From Paenibacillus sp. FSL H8-0548 (GTDB taxonomy: Bacteria; Bacillota; Bacilli; Paenibacillales; Paenibacillaceae), in NCBI RefSeq assembly GCF_038630985.1, contig NZ_CP152049.1:2375501-2439500 (forward strand): a DNA stretch of 64,000 bases. The letters are read 5' to 3'. The notes under the pieces are model-generated. The model was given only the letters and a program-made list of their open reading frames with translations, was not told the DNA's origin and did not search any database. The position numbers and the translations under genes are program-made. Each line of letters begins with the position of its first letter. The first letter of the stretch is position 1. Positions 54,121 through 64,000 of the stretch are shown here, in pieces.

Positions 54121-57100
54121 ATGATAAAAAGACGGCTTTTAGCATTTTCACTTGTGATGTCGATGCTATTCACTTTGGCTTCTCCGCTTATGACAGTCAG
54201 CGCGGCATGGGGGGATACCGTATCTCTTTTGACCGTAAACGCAGGTGCAGATGGCAATACGGCGACATACGCCGATGCGCCGGACGGACAGAAAGCGTGG
54301 AGCTTAAACACTGGAACCTCAAAGGGCGGGGGGCCTTGGGATAACCTCTTCACGCCAAGCGTGGCGCCTATTAAAGATGTATCCGCTTACAAAGACGGCT
54401 ACTTCGTTTTCGAGATGTATATTCCAAATGCGAGCTTTAAAAATATACAAGGAAATAACTGGCTCGTCATCGTAAGCGACAGTAATCCTGCCGAAGATAA
54501 GTTTAACGCCGATTCACGTCTCCAACTTGATGTAAGCGGGGTCGCAAATGCAGCGGTGGGCACATGGGCGACGGTCTATACGAAGTTATCAACGTCAAGT
54601 GCAGTAGCCGGGAATTTCGATGATGCCTGGCTAGACCAAGTTACCAGACTGGCCATGCATCTGCAATGGGATACGAGCGTTCCTAGCACTGACGTTTTTA
54701 TAAAAAACCCGCGTTTCCAGAAAAGTGCGTTAGGCGTTCCGGTTTCGCCGTCAACGGCTCTCGCACTTGACGTAGCAACAAAAATAGTTAGCGCGAATGC
54801 ACCGGCGAGCGGGCAAGCTGTGGAATTCGCAATAAGCGAAGATGGTATCGCTCCCGCATCCGGTTGGGTGGACGGAAGTGAAAATGATAATGTTTATACT
54901 CATCAATTTGCCACATTACCTTCAGCAGACACCTACTATGTATTCGCACGCGCGAAATCAGACAGTAGTTACAACTTCATCGGGGCATCTTCAAGAATTA
55001 CTATAACGTCTATTGACGAACAAACATTGGTAAATGAGGCGGCGGCGTCTCTGACATGGGATACCATTAAAGGTAGTAATACTTCGAATAACGATGTGAA
55101 ATCACAGCTTAGTCTCCCGACGGCAATAGGAACAACTAACGTAGCATGGTCTTCGGACAATGCGGCAATAAGCAACACCGGAAGCGTAAATCGTTTATTG
55201 AATAGAGAAGTAGACAAAACCGTAGTACTCACGGCAACAATAACCAAGGGCAATGCAAGTGCTACGCAAACGATTTCTGTGACGGTGAAAGCCGTGCCGG
55301 CGGAGGTCAACGCTCTAGCTGCGACGTATTTTCCCAATATAGAAGAGGGGACGAGCAGCGCTATTGCGCCGGACGGAAATAGTGCAGTTAAGTTGGGAGC
55401 TGGAAAAATAGGCGCCGGCGTTGAACGGCTTTGGGATGCCCGCTTTGTTAATAGCAGCGGCAATCAGGATTTATCCGCTTACGCGAATCAATATTTTGTT
55501 TTTGATATGTATGTTACGCATACGGATCTTTTAAAACTCAGTGGTAATAACTGGATCGCCATGGAAAGTGGCGGTAACAATCTTGACATCAATTCGCGTC
55601 TTCATCTTAATGTTAATGAAATCAAAAATGGAAAAGTTAATGAATGGATTACCGTTTATGCGCAATTATCAGCAGCCAATTCTCCGAATGGTTTCAATCC
55701 CGTTCATTTGGACACGGTACAGGCAGGGAGATTGCAAATGCAATGGTCTGCCGTGCCCCAAGGCGACATCTATATCAAGAACCCGCGTTTCCAGAATACC
55801 GTGGATTCGCCGAAACCCATTCCCACAGCTGTTGAAACAACCGACAACATTGCATTATCTTCAGCAGCGCCGACAAACGGTCAGGCTGTACAGTTCGCGA
55901 TCAACACCACCGGTAACGCTCCTGAAGTCGGCGATTGGACGACAGGTACTCTAGGTGCAGGCGCGTATACTGCGACATTTACAAAACCAACAGGCAACAT
56001 ATATTATACATTCGCACGCACGGCTCAAAATACGCAATATCCTTTCGCAGGAACGCATACAAGAGTTAAAGTGGAACATCTTGACGACAATCAGGCAATA
56101 GCGGACGCGAAAACTAAGCTGACCTGGGACACGATCAGGAATTCGAACGCTATTCAATCCGAAGTAAGAACGGGGTTGACTCTTAATGCAACGGGAGCGA
56201 ACGATACTGCTATAGCATGGTCTGCTGAACCGGCAGGTATCATAGATACCGCAACTGGCAGTGTAACTCGCGACCCTGACGTAGGAAAAGCCGTAACCCT
56301 TACGGCGACAATAACCAAAGGTAATGCGGCACCTGTTGATGTCATTTTTAATCTGACAGTAGCCAGTACGACTAACGAACTTGCTGAAGTGTTCATTGAC
56401 TTCAACGATCCTGAATCATTTGATGCAGTTGATGAAATTGGAAGCGGTCTCGGCGACGGTGGAGATCCGGCTGGACCGTATCAAGGACTTCAAGGCAACG
56501 GCATAGGCATAAGCTTTATCGGAGACGGCGGTACCGCAGTGGATGTAGTCACTCAAAGCGGCGTAGACGCTGTGAAGATTGGCAACTTTATGTACGTAAT
56601 TGTAGACGACCTTAAACTTAAACAAGCAAACAAGGTCGAATTAGCGGTCACATACTGGAGACCGAGCGCAACGGGTGGTATTCCGTTACAGTATAACACC
56701 ATATATCCCGGCAATTTCTCTGGATTTGATGCGTATAGATCAGCGAGCCTTCCGGCGACAGGAAGCGGAAACGCTTGGGTGACTTCAAAGGTTGTGCTTA
56801 ACGGAGCTAATTTTGCGGTAGGAGCACAAAATCAAGGAGCGCACTTCCGTATCGGTGCAGCCGGAGCAATCATACAGAGCATACGAATTACCGAAATTCC
56901 TCCAACGGATGAAGAAGCGGTAAAACTTGTTTCGGATGCGCTGACTTGGGACGCTATCAAGGGCACGAATACCAGACAGGATCTGGTTGAAACCAATTTG
57001 AATCTTGCTACGGCGGGTTCGGCGAGTACGAACATTGTATGGACATCTACCAATAACACGGTGATAAACAGCAACACCGGCGCAGTAGATCGTCAAGGAG

Positions 57101-60100
57101 TGAATACAGCCGTAACCCTCACTGCGACAGTAAGCAAAGGAACGGCAACACCGGTTGTTAAAACATTTAATATCGTCGTTCGCGGAACGGGTACCGGAAC
57201 CGACGAGGAAGCGGTAAACGATATGTTGAATAAACTGACATGGGATTTAATCAAAGGCGTGAATGCTTCTGAGGCTAATGTGACGACGAACTTAGTTCTC
57301 CCGTCCATGGGTGATAATATGACGGATATTACATGGTCGACATCCGCTGCTACCCTCATAACCGCTGCAGGCGTAATACCGACAAACCGTCCGGACAGCG
57401 GCGGCGAGGTAACGCTCACGGCGACGGTAAAAAGAGGTCCGGTAGCCGCTCCTGTAACCGAGACTAAAACATTTGTGCTCACAGTTCCGGATAGATATGA
57501 TTATGCAAAACATATAAGAACGGCAATCGTTCAGGAAAATGATGCGAAAGATTGGGCGATATCGGACTTTAACGTACTCGCTTTCGGTGCGAAAACAGCA
57601 GAGATGGCAGCGGCGGAAGGCTTAGTTAATTTCGATAACAGAGAAGCTTTCCAGGCGGCGATTGATGCGGCTTATAATGACGGCGGCGGCGTAGTGTATA
57701 TTCCGGCGGGAACCTATGCTTTCCATACGGAAACTACCGGCACAATAAACGTTCAAAGCACGACCGGCAGTACAACCTACGAATATAAACAAGTTTTAAA
57801 TTTGCGCGCAGGTGTACAGCTCCGTGGCGAATGGGATAACCCGGATGCGGATGGTTACGACGGTAAAATCGACGGAACGATTCTCGCAGTCTATACCGGA
57901 CATAATTCCGCCAATTATGACACGTATGTTGATTCTGACGAGAGAGAAAATCAAACAGGCGGCAAAAAAGTAGCTAACGTGTCCGATAGATTCATAGACA
58001 TGGAACAAGGCACGGGCGTAACGAACCTTTCAGTATGGTATCCGAATCAAGACATTAATGCTACAACCACTGTTGAAAAGAGGAACGCGGATGGTCAGAA
58101 AACAGGGGAATTTGAAGACATAAAAGGAATTCCGTATCCGTGGACGTTCTATCAGAGAACTGGAAACAGTGTGACGCTTGATAACGTTACTCTCGTAAAC
58201 GCTTGGGGAGGATTCATTTCCCTGCCGAGCGAAATGCATTATGTTTTGAACAGCAATATGACGGCTCTCTACAAGGGCATCGTGGTTCACACCTGTACAG
58301 ACATCGGACGTATCGAGAACGTTGGCATTGACCCGAAATACTGGGCGAATTCAGGACTTGACGGCGCACCGTCTCTTTCGGACGCGAGAGCGTACACAAG
58401 AGCGAACGCTACCGGATTCATGATGCATCGTTCGGACTGGGAATATGTCTCGGGATTGAATATTTCCGGGTATAAAACGGGAATGTGGATCGGAAGAGAA
58501 CCAGGCGGCGACGAAGCTCCGAACGCGCAGTTCTACGGATTGAAAATCGAAGACAGTCAGACGGGTATCTATATTGACAACGTTAACGGTTTCGGTCTGC
58601 TTCTCTCGAACTCGGAATTCGGAGGCGACACGGCAGTATATTTCAACGAACGTTTCGACACTTCTGTTCAATTCAACGGAGTTGACTTCAAAGGTCCGAT
58701 TGTAAGCAGCGCCAGAGGCGGAGTTATATCCTTTGAGGATTGTACGTTCGACGAATATGACAATTATGCGCTGAACTTCCTAGGCAAAGGCAACGCATTA
58801 GTCAGTCAGAGCAACTTCAAACAGGCAGACAAACATGCACATTTCGGAACTAACTTCGGAACATTCAAATCGGTAAATTCTGGATTTAACCTTAACATCG
58901 AGAGCGCTAACCTTGCCGCTCACATCGATAACCTTGAACTTGATGTTAAGGCTGACGGGAATAACACCACGGTACAAATCGTTAATGATGTTGATTATCT
59001 ATTTGAATCTATTCCGAAAGACGTAAAAACAGATATTGACGTACACCCTAGACCGACATCAAGCGCAGTGCTTAGACTTGACTTCCCGCGCTCGTTAACA
59101 GGCAACGCACCGACCGTGGATATATCTGCAAAATTGCAGGAAGCTCTTGACTATATTAAAAATAATCACGGCGGCGGCACGATCTATTTACCGGGTGGAA
59201 GGTATAGACTGAATAGTCCCGTTATCGTTCCCGAAGGTGTCGAGCTCAGAGGCACATGGGATGTACAGCACCATACACAAGGCGGCGGCACGGCGATATT
59301 TACTGCTTACACCGGCGGCGCTCAGGGAGAAGACGGAGCTTCTCTCATACAGCTTAAGGCAAACGCGGGTCTCAGAGGACTTAACATCACGCAAACGAAT
59401 ATAACCAGCGTCAACCTCAATAACCCTGACCAAACGCTCAAAGCTCCGTTTTTGGTACAGGGACAAGGAGCAGGCGTATATGCAATCAACTTAACGATCC
59501 CGTTAGGAGATAAAGGCATAGACCTGGCTTCTTATAAAACCGATGGTCACTATGTAGACTATTTAGGCGGCACGCTCCTCAGAGCAGGCATCTGGGTCGG
59601 AGGAGGCGCAGAAGGCGGATTTATCAGAAATATGCAATTCAATCCGCATTATGCTCTGAGACTTCCGGGAGGTCAAGGATATTCGGCACCTACCGGCGAT
59701 TTGTACGGATTCGTGCAAAGATACATGAGTGCGCTCAAATTCGCCGATGTGGAAGACCAGACGATTTTCAACAATTTCGTTTTCGGTTCGGTATACGGCA
59801 TACACTTCCTGAAAAGAGACTTGGGGAACGGAGAATTTGCATACCCCGGAAAAATGACGATGATTGGTCACGGTTCGGACGGAACCACGTACGCTCTCTA
59901 TGTGGAAGACGCGGACGAACACACCAAAATAATCGCGATCAACTCAGAATTGGTTAATACGAACATCACGACGGAGCCAAACAGAGCGTATGTCAGAATG
60001 GGTGATGCAGCTAATACCGCAAAAATCCACCAAGACGCTGAACTTGTTCTGTACAACAGCGCGTTCTGGGGAAGCCCAACCGTAGCGGGAGCGATCGTGA

Positions 60101-62724
60101 ATAACGGTATCGTTCGTTTACAGCAAGCCAACTTCACTCAGCTGCCCGGCAACAATCCGGGTATAGATGTCCAAGGCGGTAAGGCGCATGTATACACTTC
60201 TTACTTCCAGCCGTCGAAGAACGGCCAGAATAATAATGTGTATGCGATGCTGCGCGAGGGAGGCACATCGATAGAACTTAGCAACAATTATTACGCATCC
60301 GGTTTGAGAAACAGCACCCCAGTGGGCAATCCTTACGGTATTTACGGCTCGGATTTATTGGCGGAACCGTTTGTATTTAACCTAACCAAAAACGGAGATA
60401 AACAACAATTCATCGTTAAGTATAATGTTGGAGGAAAAGCCTCTGCACCCGGGACATTGACAATTGTTTCCCCGGCTGCCTATGCTGAAGATCTCACTCC
60501 CATTAAATTTAACGCGCTTGAGGCAGGCGAATCCGTAACAATAGATTTACCGTATTATGTTGCAGGTCTGATCACATTCAAGCTTCAACTCGAGGACGGA
60601 AAAGCATACACCTATACGGCAAAATTTGACGCGGCTTACGCTGAAAAGGTAAGTTCTGCAGGCGCGGAAAATCCGGCAAAGAGTGCCGCAACTCCGGCGT
60701 TTGTAATGGACATAAAAGATTATGTAACTTCGGGAACGTGGGATGGTCCGCAAGACCTCAGCGTAGGATCGCATTTCGCATGGGACGACAGCAATTTATA
60801 CGCGTACATTGTCGTTACAGACGACGTGCACTTCAATAGCCAGACTGGCGGAAATATATGGAGAGAGGATAATTTGCAGTTAGGCATTGATTTACGCAAT
60901 CCTGCAACCGACAGTACTACGCGGAATGAGTTAGGATTCGCGCTCACCAATGACAATGAAGTGATCAAATGGGCTTGGACTCGTCCTACAGGAGCTAATG
61001 CACCGACTGCTCCGACAACGGATATAGCGGCAAAGATTACGAGAGATGAAGATACGAAAACGACGATTTATGATTTAAAAATTCCGTTTAATACCGTTCA
61101 TAATAATCCTGCATCGGAGCTCGCGAACGGAAGAATCGGAATATCAATTATGCTCAATGAATCTGATGACTCACGTGAATCAGACAGCACCAGATCCACC
61201 TTTGAAGTTGAAAGTGGACAATTGAAAAATTCAAATTCATTTACTGACGTATATCTGTTAGACGCAGGCGAATACAATGAAATGCTTGAAGCATCGGCAG
61301 AGGCTGCCGTTTCAAAAGCTATCGCGTCTGGATCAGCTGCGGATATCGCTATGGCTCGCAACTTTGTCACTATTATGGCAGACGGCGAAGCTAAGACGGA
61401 TCTTCAGAACCAGATCGAAGCAATTGACAAAGAGAATCCTGGTGAAGAAGAACCAGGTGAAGAAGAACCCGGTGGAGAAAATCCAGGCGGAGAAAATCCT
61501 GGTGGAGGTTACAATGCACCGCCAGCATCTAAAGAGGTCAATGTAGATAACGATGGCAACGTTAGTATTAAAACAAATCCAATGATGAATTTCAGGTTAA
61601 ATATTGCGCAATCCAGCGTGTCTCAAAACGATATTGACAATGCGTTCAGTCGCGCTGCAAAAGGGGCAAAACGGATTAAAGTACAAGTATCCAGCATCCA
61701 GAATGCGGGCGGATACGGATTAGAGCTTCCGACCTCCTTTTTCAAAGGAGACTCCGATCGATCGGTCGTTATAGAAACACCGTTAGGCACGGTTATAGTG
61801 TCGAGCGTGATGTTTAACGCAGATCAATTGAACGGAGCTGGAAATACTGTAACCATCGTTGTTCGTCAAGCGGATAAGAGAGGATGGAGCCAACAACTAA
61901 TCGATGAAATCGGCGATCGTCCGGTATTGGATCTATCTGTCATGACCAACGAAAAACCAATAACATGGAGCAATAGCGAAGCGCCGGTAACAATCATGAT
62001 ACCGTATACACCGACAGCTTCTGAGAAGCAAAATGCCGATCAGCTCGTTGTCTGGTTCGTAGACAGTGAAGGTAACGTAACGCCTGTTCCTAACGGCAGA
62101 TTTGACAGTGCAACTGGCCAAATTGTGTTCCAAACTTCGCACTTTAGCCAGTATGCAGTCGTATATGCAGCGCCTAAGTTCAGCGACTTGTCGCGTGTAG
62201 CTTGGGCAGCCAAGGAAATCGAAGCGTTGGCTGCTAGAGGCGTAGTTGAAGGAACTTCAGCAACGACCTTTGATCCAGGTACTGCAATCAGCAGAGGGGA
62301 ATTCCTCGCGCAATTGATCAGACTCCTTGAGCTGGACGTTGAATTCACTGACAACTTTGCTGATGTTCCAACAAGCTCGCCATATTACAAAGAGCTTGGA
62401 ATGGGCCGCGCACTTGGCATAGTTGAAGGCGTTGGCGGGAACAAGTTCTTGCCTGATACGGAAATCAGCAGAGAAGATGTCGCCGTAATCATTAAGCGTG
62501 CACTTGATCAATGGCAGAACAAGCTGCCGAAAGTATCGTCCAAGTCAATCGACGAATTCAAGGACGGTGCGAAGACAGCGTCATATGCAAGAGAAGGCTT
62601 GGCATATCTGCTTAGCGTCGGTTTGCTCCAAGGAAACAGTGACAACACCTTGAATCCGAAGGGCAACCTAACTCGCGCAGAAGCAGCGGTTATCTTGTAT
62701 CGAATCTATACGCAATCACACTAA
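54121..62724 (+). CDS. Giant SLH-anchored beta-helix exoprotein (2867 aa)
   Basis: From ATG 54121 (GGAGGG 9 bases upstream); a longer open frame to 53986 is rejected because the signal peptide MIKRRLLAFSLVMSMLFTLASPLMTVSA starts here. Parts in order: carbohydrate-binding-like module (~30-295); an atrophied bacterial Ig domain (~298-390); a second copy of the first module (~396-650) with a second Ig domain (~655-750); a third, different sandwich (~753-925) with two more Ig domains (~928-1120); two pectate-lyase-superfamily beta-helices (~1137-1640 and ~1640-2100); a CBM9-like domain (~2180-2390); a Glu/Pro/Gly linker; a sandwich; and three SLH domains (~2684-2867). It is probably a cell-surface polysaccharide-binding or depolymerising protein. 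The gene is GC-richer than its neighbours. Confidence 0.9.
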   Translation: MIKRRLLAFSLVMSMLFTLASPLMTVSAAWGDTVSLLTVNAGADGNTATYADAPDGQKAWSLNTGTSKGGGPWDNLFTPSVAPIKDVSAYKDGYFVFEMYIPNASFKNIQGNNWLVIVSDSNPAEDKFNADSRLQLDVSGVANAAVGTWATVYTKLSTSSAVAGNFDDAWLDQVTRLAMHLQWDTSVPSTDVFIKNPRFQKSALGVPVSPSTALALDVATKIVSANAPASGQAVEFAISEDGIAPASGWVDGSENDNVYTHQFATLPSADTYYVFARAKSDSSYNFIGASSRITITSIDEQTLVNEAAASLTWDTIKGSNTSNNDVKSQLSLPTAIGTTNVAWSSDNAAISNTGSVNRLLNREVDKTVVLTATITKGNASATQTISVTVKAVPAEVNALAATYFPNIEEGTSSAIAPDGNSAVKLGAGKIGAGVERLWDARFVNSSGNQDLSAYANQYFVFDMYVTHTDLLKLSGNNWIAMESGGNNLDINSRLHLNVNEIKNGKVNEWITVYAQLSAANSPNGFNPVHLDTVQAGRLQMQWSAVPQGDIYIKNPRFQNTVDSPKPIPTAVETTDNIALSSAAPTNGQAVQFAINTTGNAPEVGDWTTGTLGAGAYTATFTKPTGNIYYTFARTAQNTQYPFAGTHTRVKVEHLDDNQAIADAKTKLTWDTIRNSNAIQSEVRTGLTLNATGANDTAIAWSAEPAGIIDTATGSVTRDPDVGKAVTLTATITKGNAAPVDVIFNLTVASTTNELAEVFIDFNDPESFDAVDEIGSGLGDGGDPAGPYQGLQGNGIGISFIGDGGTAVDVVTQSGVDAVKIGNFMYVIVDDLKLKQANKVELAVTYWRPSATGGIPLQYNTIYPGNFSGFDAYRSASLPATGSGNAWVTSKVVLNGANFAVGAQNQGAHFRIGAAGAIIQSIRITEIPPTDEEAVKLVSDALTWDAIKGTNTRQDLVETNLNLATAGSASTNIVWTSTNNTVINSNTGAVDRQGVNTAVTLTATVSKGTATPVVKTFNIVVRGTGTGTDEEAVNDMLNKLTWDLIKGVNASEANVTTNLVLPSMGDNMTDITWSTSAATLITAAGVIPTNRPDSGGEVTLTATVKRGPVAAPVTETKTFVLTVPDRYDYAKHIRTAIVQENDAKDWAISDFNVLAFGAKTAEMAAAEGLVNFDNREAFQAAIDAAYNDGGGVVYIPAGTYAFHTETTGTINVQSTTGSTTYEYKQVLNLRAGVQLRGEWDNPDADGYDGKIDGTILAVYTGHNSANYDTYVDSDERENQTGGKKVANVSDRFIDMEQGTGVTNLSVWYPNQDINATTTVEKRNADGQKTGEFEDIKGIPYPWTFYQRTGNSVTLDNVTLVNAWGGFISLPSEMHYVLNSNMTALYKGIVVHTCTDIGRIENVGIDPKYWANSGLDGAPSLSDARAYTRANATGFMMHRSDWEYVSGLNISGYKTGMWIGREPGGDEAPNAQFYGLKIEDSQTGIYIDNVNGFGLLLSNSEFGGDTAVYFNERFDTSVQFNGVDFKGPIVSSARGGVISFEDCTFDEYDNYALNFLGKGNALVSQSNFKQADKHAHFGTNFGTFKSVNSGFNLNIESANLAAHIDNLELDVKADGNNTTVQIVNDVDYLFESIPKDVKTDIDVHPRPTSSAVLRLDFPRSLTGNAPTVDISAKLQEALDYIKNNHGGGTIYLPGGRYRLNSPVIVPEGVELRGTWDVQHHTQGGGTAIFTAYTGGAQGEDGASLIQLKANAGLRGLNITQTNITSVNLNNPDQTLKAPFLVQGQGAGVYAINLTIPLGDKGIDLASYKTDGHYVDYLGGTLLRAGIWVGGGAEGGFIRNMQFNPHYALRLPGGQGYSAPTGDLYGFVQRYMSALKFADVEDQTIFNNFVFGSVYGIHFLKRDLGNGEFAYPGKMTMIGHGSDGTTYALYVEDADEHTKIIAINSELVNTNITTEPNRAYVRMGDAANTAKIHQDAELVLYNSAFWGSPTVAGAIVNNGIVRLQQANFTQLPGNNPGIDVQGGKAHVYTSYFQPSKNGQNNNVYAMLREGGTSIELSNNYYASGLRNSTPVGNPYGIYGSDLLAEPFVFNLTKNGDKQQFIVKYNVGGKASAPGTLTIVSPAAYAEDLTPIKFNALEAGESVTIDLPYYVAGLITFKLQLEDGKAYTYTAKFDAAYAEKVSSAGAENPAKSAATPAFVMDIKDYVTSGTWDGPQDLSVGSHFAWDDSNLYAYIVVTDDVHFNSQTGGNIWREDNLQLGIDLRNPATDSTTRNELGFALTNDNEVIKWAWTRPTGANAPTAPTTDIAAKITRDEDTKTTIYDLKIPFNTVHNNPASELANGRIGISIMLNESDDSRESDSTRSTFEVESGQLKNSNSFTDVYLLDAGEYNEMLEASAEAAVSKAIASGSAADIAMARNFVTIMADGEAKTDLQNQIEAIDKENPGEEEPGEEEPGGENPGGENPGGGYNAPPASKEVNVDNDGNVSIKTNPMMNFRLNIAQSSVSQNDIDNAFSRAAKGAKRIKVQVSSIQNAGGYGLELPTSFFKGDSDRSVVIETPLGTVIVSSVMFNADQLNGAGNTVTIVVRQADKRGWSQQLIDEIGDRPVLDLSVMTNEKPITWSNSEAPVTIMIPYTPTASEKQNADQLVVWFVDSEGNVTPVPNGRFDSATGQIVFQTSHFSQYAVVYAAPKFSDLSRVAWAAKEIEALAARGVVEGTSATTFDPGTAISRGEFLAQLIRLLELDVEFTDNFADVPTSSPYYKELGMGRALGIVEGVGGNKFLPDTEISREDVAVIIKRALDQWQNKLPKVSSKSIDEFKDGAKTASYAREGLAYLLSVGLLQGNSDNTLNPKGNLTRAEAAVILYRIYTQSH

Positions 62725-62732
62725 GGAATTTA

Positions 62733-62770
62733 AAGAAGAAGCCAGGGAGCGTTCCCTGGCTTCTTCTTCA
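62733..62770 (+). terminator. Terminator of the giant SLH gene
   Basis: A perfect 16-base stem, AAGAAGAAGCCAGGGA (62733-62748) with TCCCTGGCTTCTTCTT (62753-62768), 4-base loop, followed by CATTT. Confidence 0.85.
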
Positions 62771-62810
62771 TTTCTTACTAAGTTTTATCAATGAATTGAT
62801 CTTAACCTAT

Positions 62811-63722
62811 TCAAGAATATCTCTTCATCATTTCATTTAAGTAATTTCGAAAGTCTTCAACATATGTTTTGGGCTCTACGATTTTTAGATTTGTGCCGAA
62901 ACTTGCTAAAAATTGAAATCCCGTACTGTTTTGAGGGACAGAAATGGTTGCTAATAATAATTCGGAATTATAGTTTTCAATACTTTTTTGACCGTGCCTT
63001 TCAATGAAATGATCTTTTATGCTAGGCGAAATCAATGCCTTAATAGCGACTAGTTGCGGTTGATAACTTGCTTCGCGTTCTTGTTCTAATAAATAATCTC
63101 TAGGGTTAAATGTTTTTTTATCCATATTAAGATTATCGATCCGAGATAATTTAAACGTTCTATATTTCATACGATGTAAACAGAATCCTTTCAGATACCA
63201 ACTCGTTTCGCTAAAATGAAGCTGATATGGCTCGACAATTCTGTTCGTCGTGGTGCCATTTTTATCTATATAATCAAATGAAACTAACCTTCTCTTTACT
63301 ATTGATTCTTGACATGTCTTCAGGGTTTGAAGAATCTCAGACCGACCCTCCCAATCATAGAATGACAGATGAATTGAACTTTTCAGAGACAATGGGCTAA
63401 CCATCGCTTCTATTTTTTTTATCGTAATTTCAACTTCTTCGCTAATTAGAATTTGTTCCAATCCACCGAGTGCAGTTAATATATTCACTAAGTCGGAGCT
63501 GTTTAAAAGACGTTTATCAACCTTGTATTCATCCATAATACGGTAGCCGCCATTAACTCCATGGATAGAGTAGATCGGGATATTTGATATGCTCAGTGTC
63601 TCCATATCGCGAAGAATAGTTCTTTTGGAAACATTAAATAATTGTGCGAATTCTCTTGTAGAAACAACATCTTTTTTCAGCAATATCATTATTATAGAAA
63701 TAAGTCTCTCAACCTTGTCCAT
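62811..63722 (-). CDS. WYL-domain transcription regulator (YafY/DeoR-like)
   Basis: 303 residues. N-terminal HTH_11-type helix-turn-helix (RLISIIMILLKKDVVSTREFAQLFNVSKRTILRDMETL), NGGYRI, and the WYL core SWYLKGFCLHRMKYRTFKLSRI at about 180-200. WYL regulators of this type usually control a neighbouring VOC or dehydratase-like gene; here a VOC gene starts divergently at 63825 over a palindrome. Autoregulation by the inverted repeat at 63747 is likely. Confidence 0.9.
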   Translation of the reverse strand: MDKVERLISIIMILLKKDVVSTREFAQLFNVSKRTILRDMETLSISNIPIYSIHGVNGGYRIMDEYKVDKRLLNSSDLVNILTALGGLEQILISEEVEITIKKIEAMVSPLSLKSSIHLSFYDWEGRSEILQTLKTCQESIVKRRLVSFDYIDKNGTTTNRIVEPYQLHFSETSWYLKGFCLHRMKYRTFKLSRIDNLNMDKKTFNPRDYLLEQEREASYQPQLVAIKALISPSIKDHFIERHGQKSIENYNSELLLATISVPQNSTGFQFLASFGTNLKIVEPKTYVEDFRNYLNEMMKRYS

Positions 63723-63746
63723 ATTTCTCCCTCTTCTTTCTCTACT

Positions 63747-63790
63747 TAATCTAAGAACGGTGACATACTGCTGTCACCGTTCTTAGATTA
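63747..63790. promoter_or_regulatory. 19-bp perfect inverted repeat (probable operator)
   Basis: TAATCTAAGAACGGTGACA (63747-63765) and its exact complement (63772-63790), 6-base spacer, midway between the divergent WYL and VOC genes. The core GGTGACA-N6-TGTCACC resembles operators seen next to YafY-type regulators. Confidence 0.65.
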
Positions 63791-63824
63791 TACTACATTT
63801 ATCACAAGAAGGAGGTATTACCCT

Positions 63825-64000
63825 ATGTCAGCTATTGCATACTTAAACTTTGATGGAATTACAGAACAAGTGATTGGATTTTATTCGGACGCTTTAAATG
63901 CGAATGAAGTGAAAAAAGTTAAATTCAAGGATTTTTCACAAGATCCAAACTATCCCCTGCCAGAAAATGAATTAAATATGATCATGGAGTCTTCATTGGA
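63825..64000 (+). CDS. VOC-family (glyoxalase/PhnB-like) protein, partial
   Basis: ATG 63825 is preceded by AAGGAGG. The visible 58 residues (MSAIAYLNFDGITEQVIGFY, SDALNANEVKKVKFKDFSQDP) show the beta-alpha-beta start of PhnB-like VOC proteins. The C terminus is outside the window. Its position across the palindrome from a WYL gene suggests that it is the regulated target; enzyme activity unknown. Confidence 0.72.
   Translation, partial: MSAIAYLNFDGITEQVIGFYSDALNANEVKKVKFKDFSQDPNYPLPENELNMIMESSL

Overview
The window looks like a Paenibacillus-type genome (spore-forming Bacillota). The support is: an intact sporulation sigma factor SigK with a pro-sequence, S-layer-homology (SLH) domains on a very large exported protein, AraC-type membrane regulators paired with LplB/YtcP-like sugar permeases, YitT and WYL proteins, and AGGAGG-type ribosome binding sites with many GTG/TTG starts. 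No tRNA or rRNA gene and no CRISPR array was seen.

Layout. 0-5.5 kb: a MORN-repeat membrane protein and a DUF4280 (PAAR-like) protein on the minus strand. Divergent from them are a large membrane receptor whose C-terminal class III nucleotide-cyclase domain has lost its catalytic residues, and a GNAT acetyltransferase. 5.7-25 kb: intact sigK followed by a recombination graveyard. Four broken sigK pieces, all on the plus strand, lie between relics of IS3, IS256 and IS4 transposases, a truncated zeta toxin, a broken SLH gene and pieces of MFS and TetR genes. Intact cargo sits among them: a NikA/CntA-type metal or metallophore ABC importer with a divergent methyltransferase, a GHKL (Hsp90-like) ATPase related to conflict systems but missing its N terminus, a beta-helix exoprotein, one complete IS4-family insertion sequence with terminal repeats and target duplication, and an old-yellow-enzyme/TetR pair. 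25-31 kb: cysD-cysN sulfate activation genes, in which CysN carries a dead APS-kinase-like tail, then an MFS/TetR divergent pair.

31-38.4 kb: a carbohydrate module made of an AraC-type membrane regulator, two permeases, an enolase-superfamily dehydratase-like enzyme and a lipoprotein binding protein. No ABC ATPase is encoded here, as is usual for this transporter type. 38.8-47.7 kb: a compact five-gene AT-rich operon that I cannot assign to any known system. It encodes a coiled-coil polytopic membrane protein, an FtsK/SpoIIIE-type ATPase, an unknown soluble protein, a hendecad-repeat protein and a pentapeptide-like protein. It is the best candidate for an undescribed system. 48-53.4 kb: a repetitive small protein and a three-gene surface-glycan set (WecA/TagO-like transferase, GT4 glycosyltransferase, UDP-galactopyranose-mutase-like flavoprotein), flanked by a 71-base near-identical direct repeat from the 3' part of a yitT gene. 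54-62.7 kb: a 2867-residue SLH-anchored beta-helix protein. The window ends with a WYL regulator divergent from a VOC-family protein, around a 19-bp perfect inverted repeat.

How the genes work together: the clearest functional units are the metal importer under a Zur-like operator, the AraC/permease/binding-protein sugar module, cysDN, the glycan trio and the five-gene ATPase operon. The sigK pieces fit together (one is the segment that another lacks), which suggests repeated recombination at or near the place where skin-type elements interrupt sigK in other sporeformers. All percentages and alignments here were done by eye.
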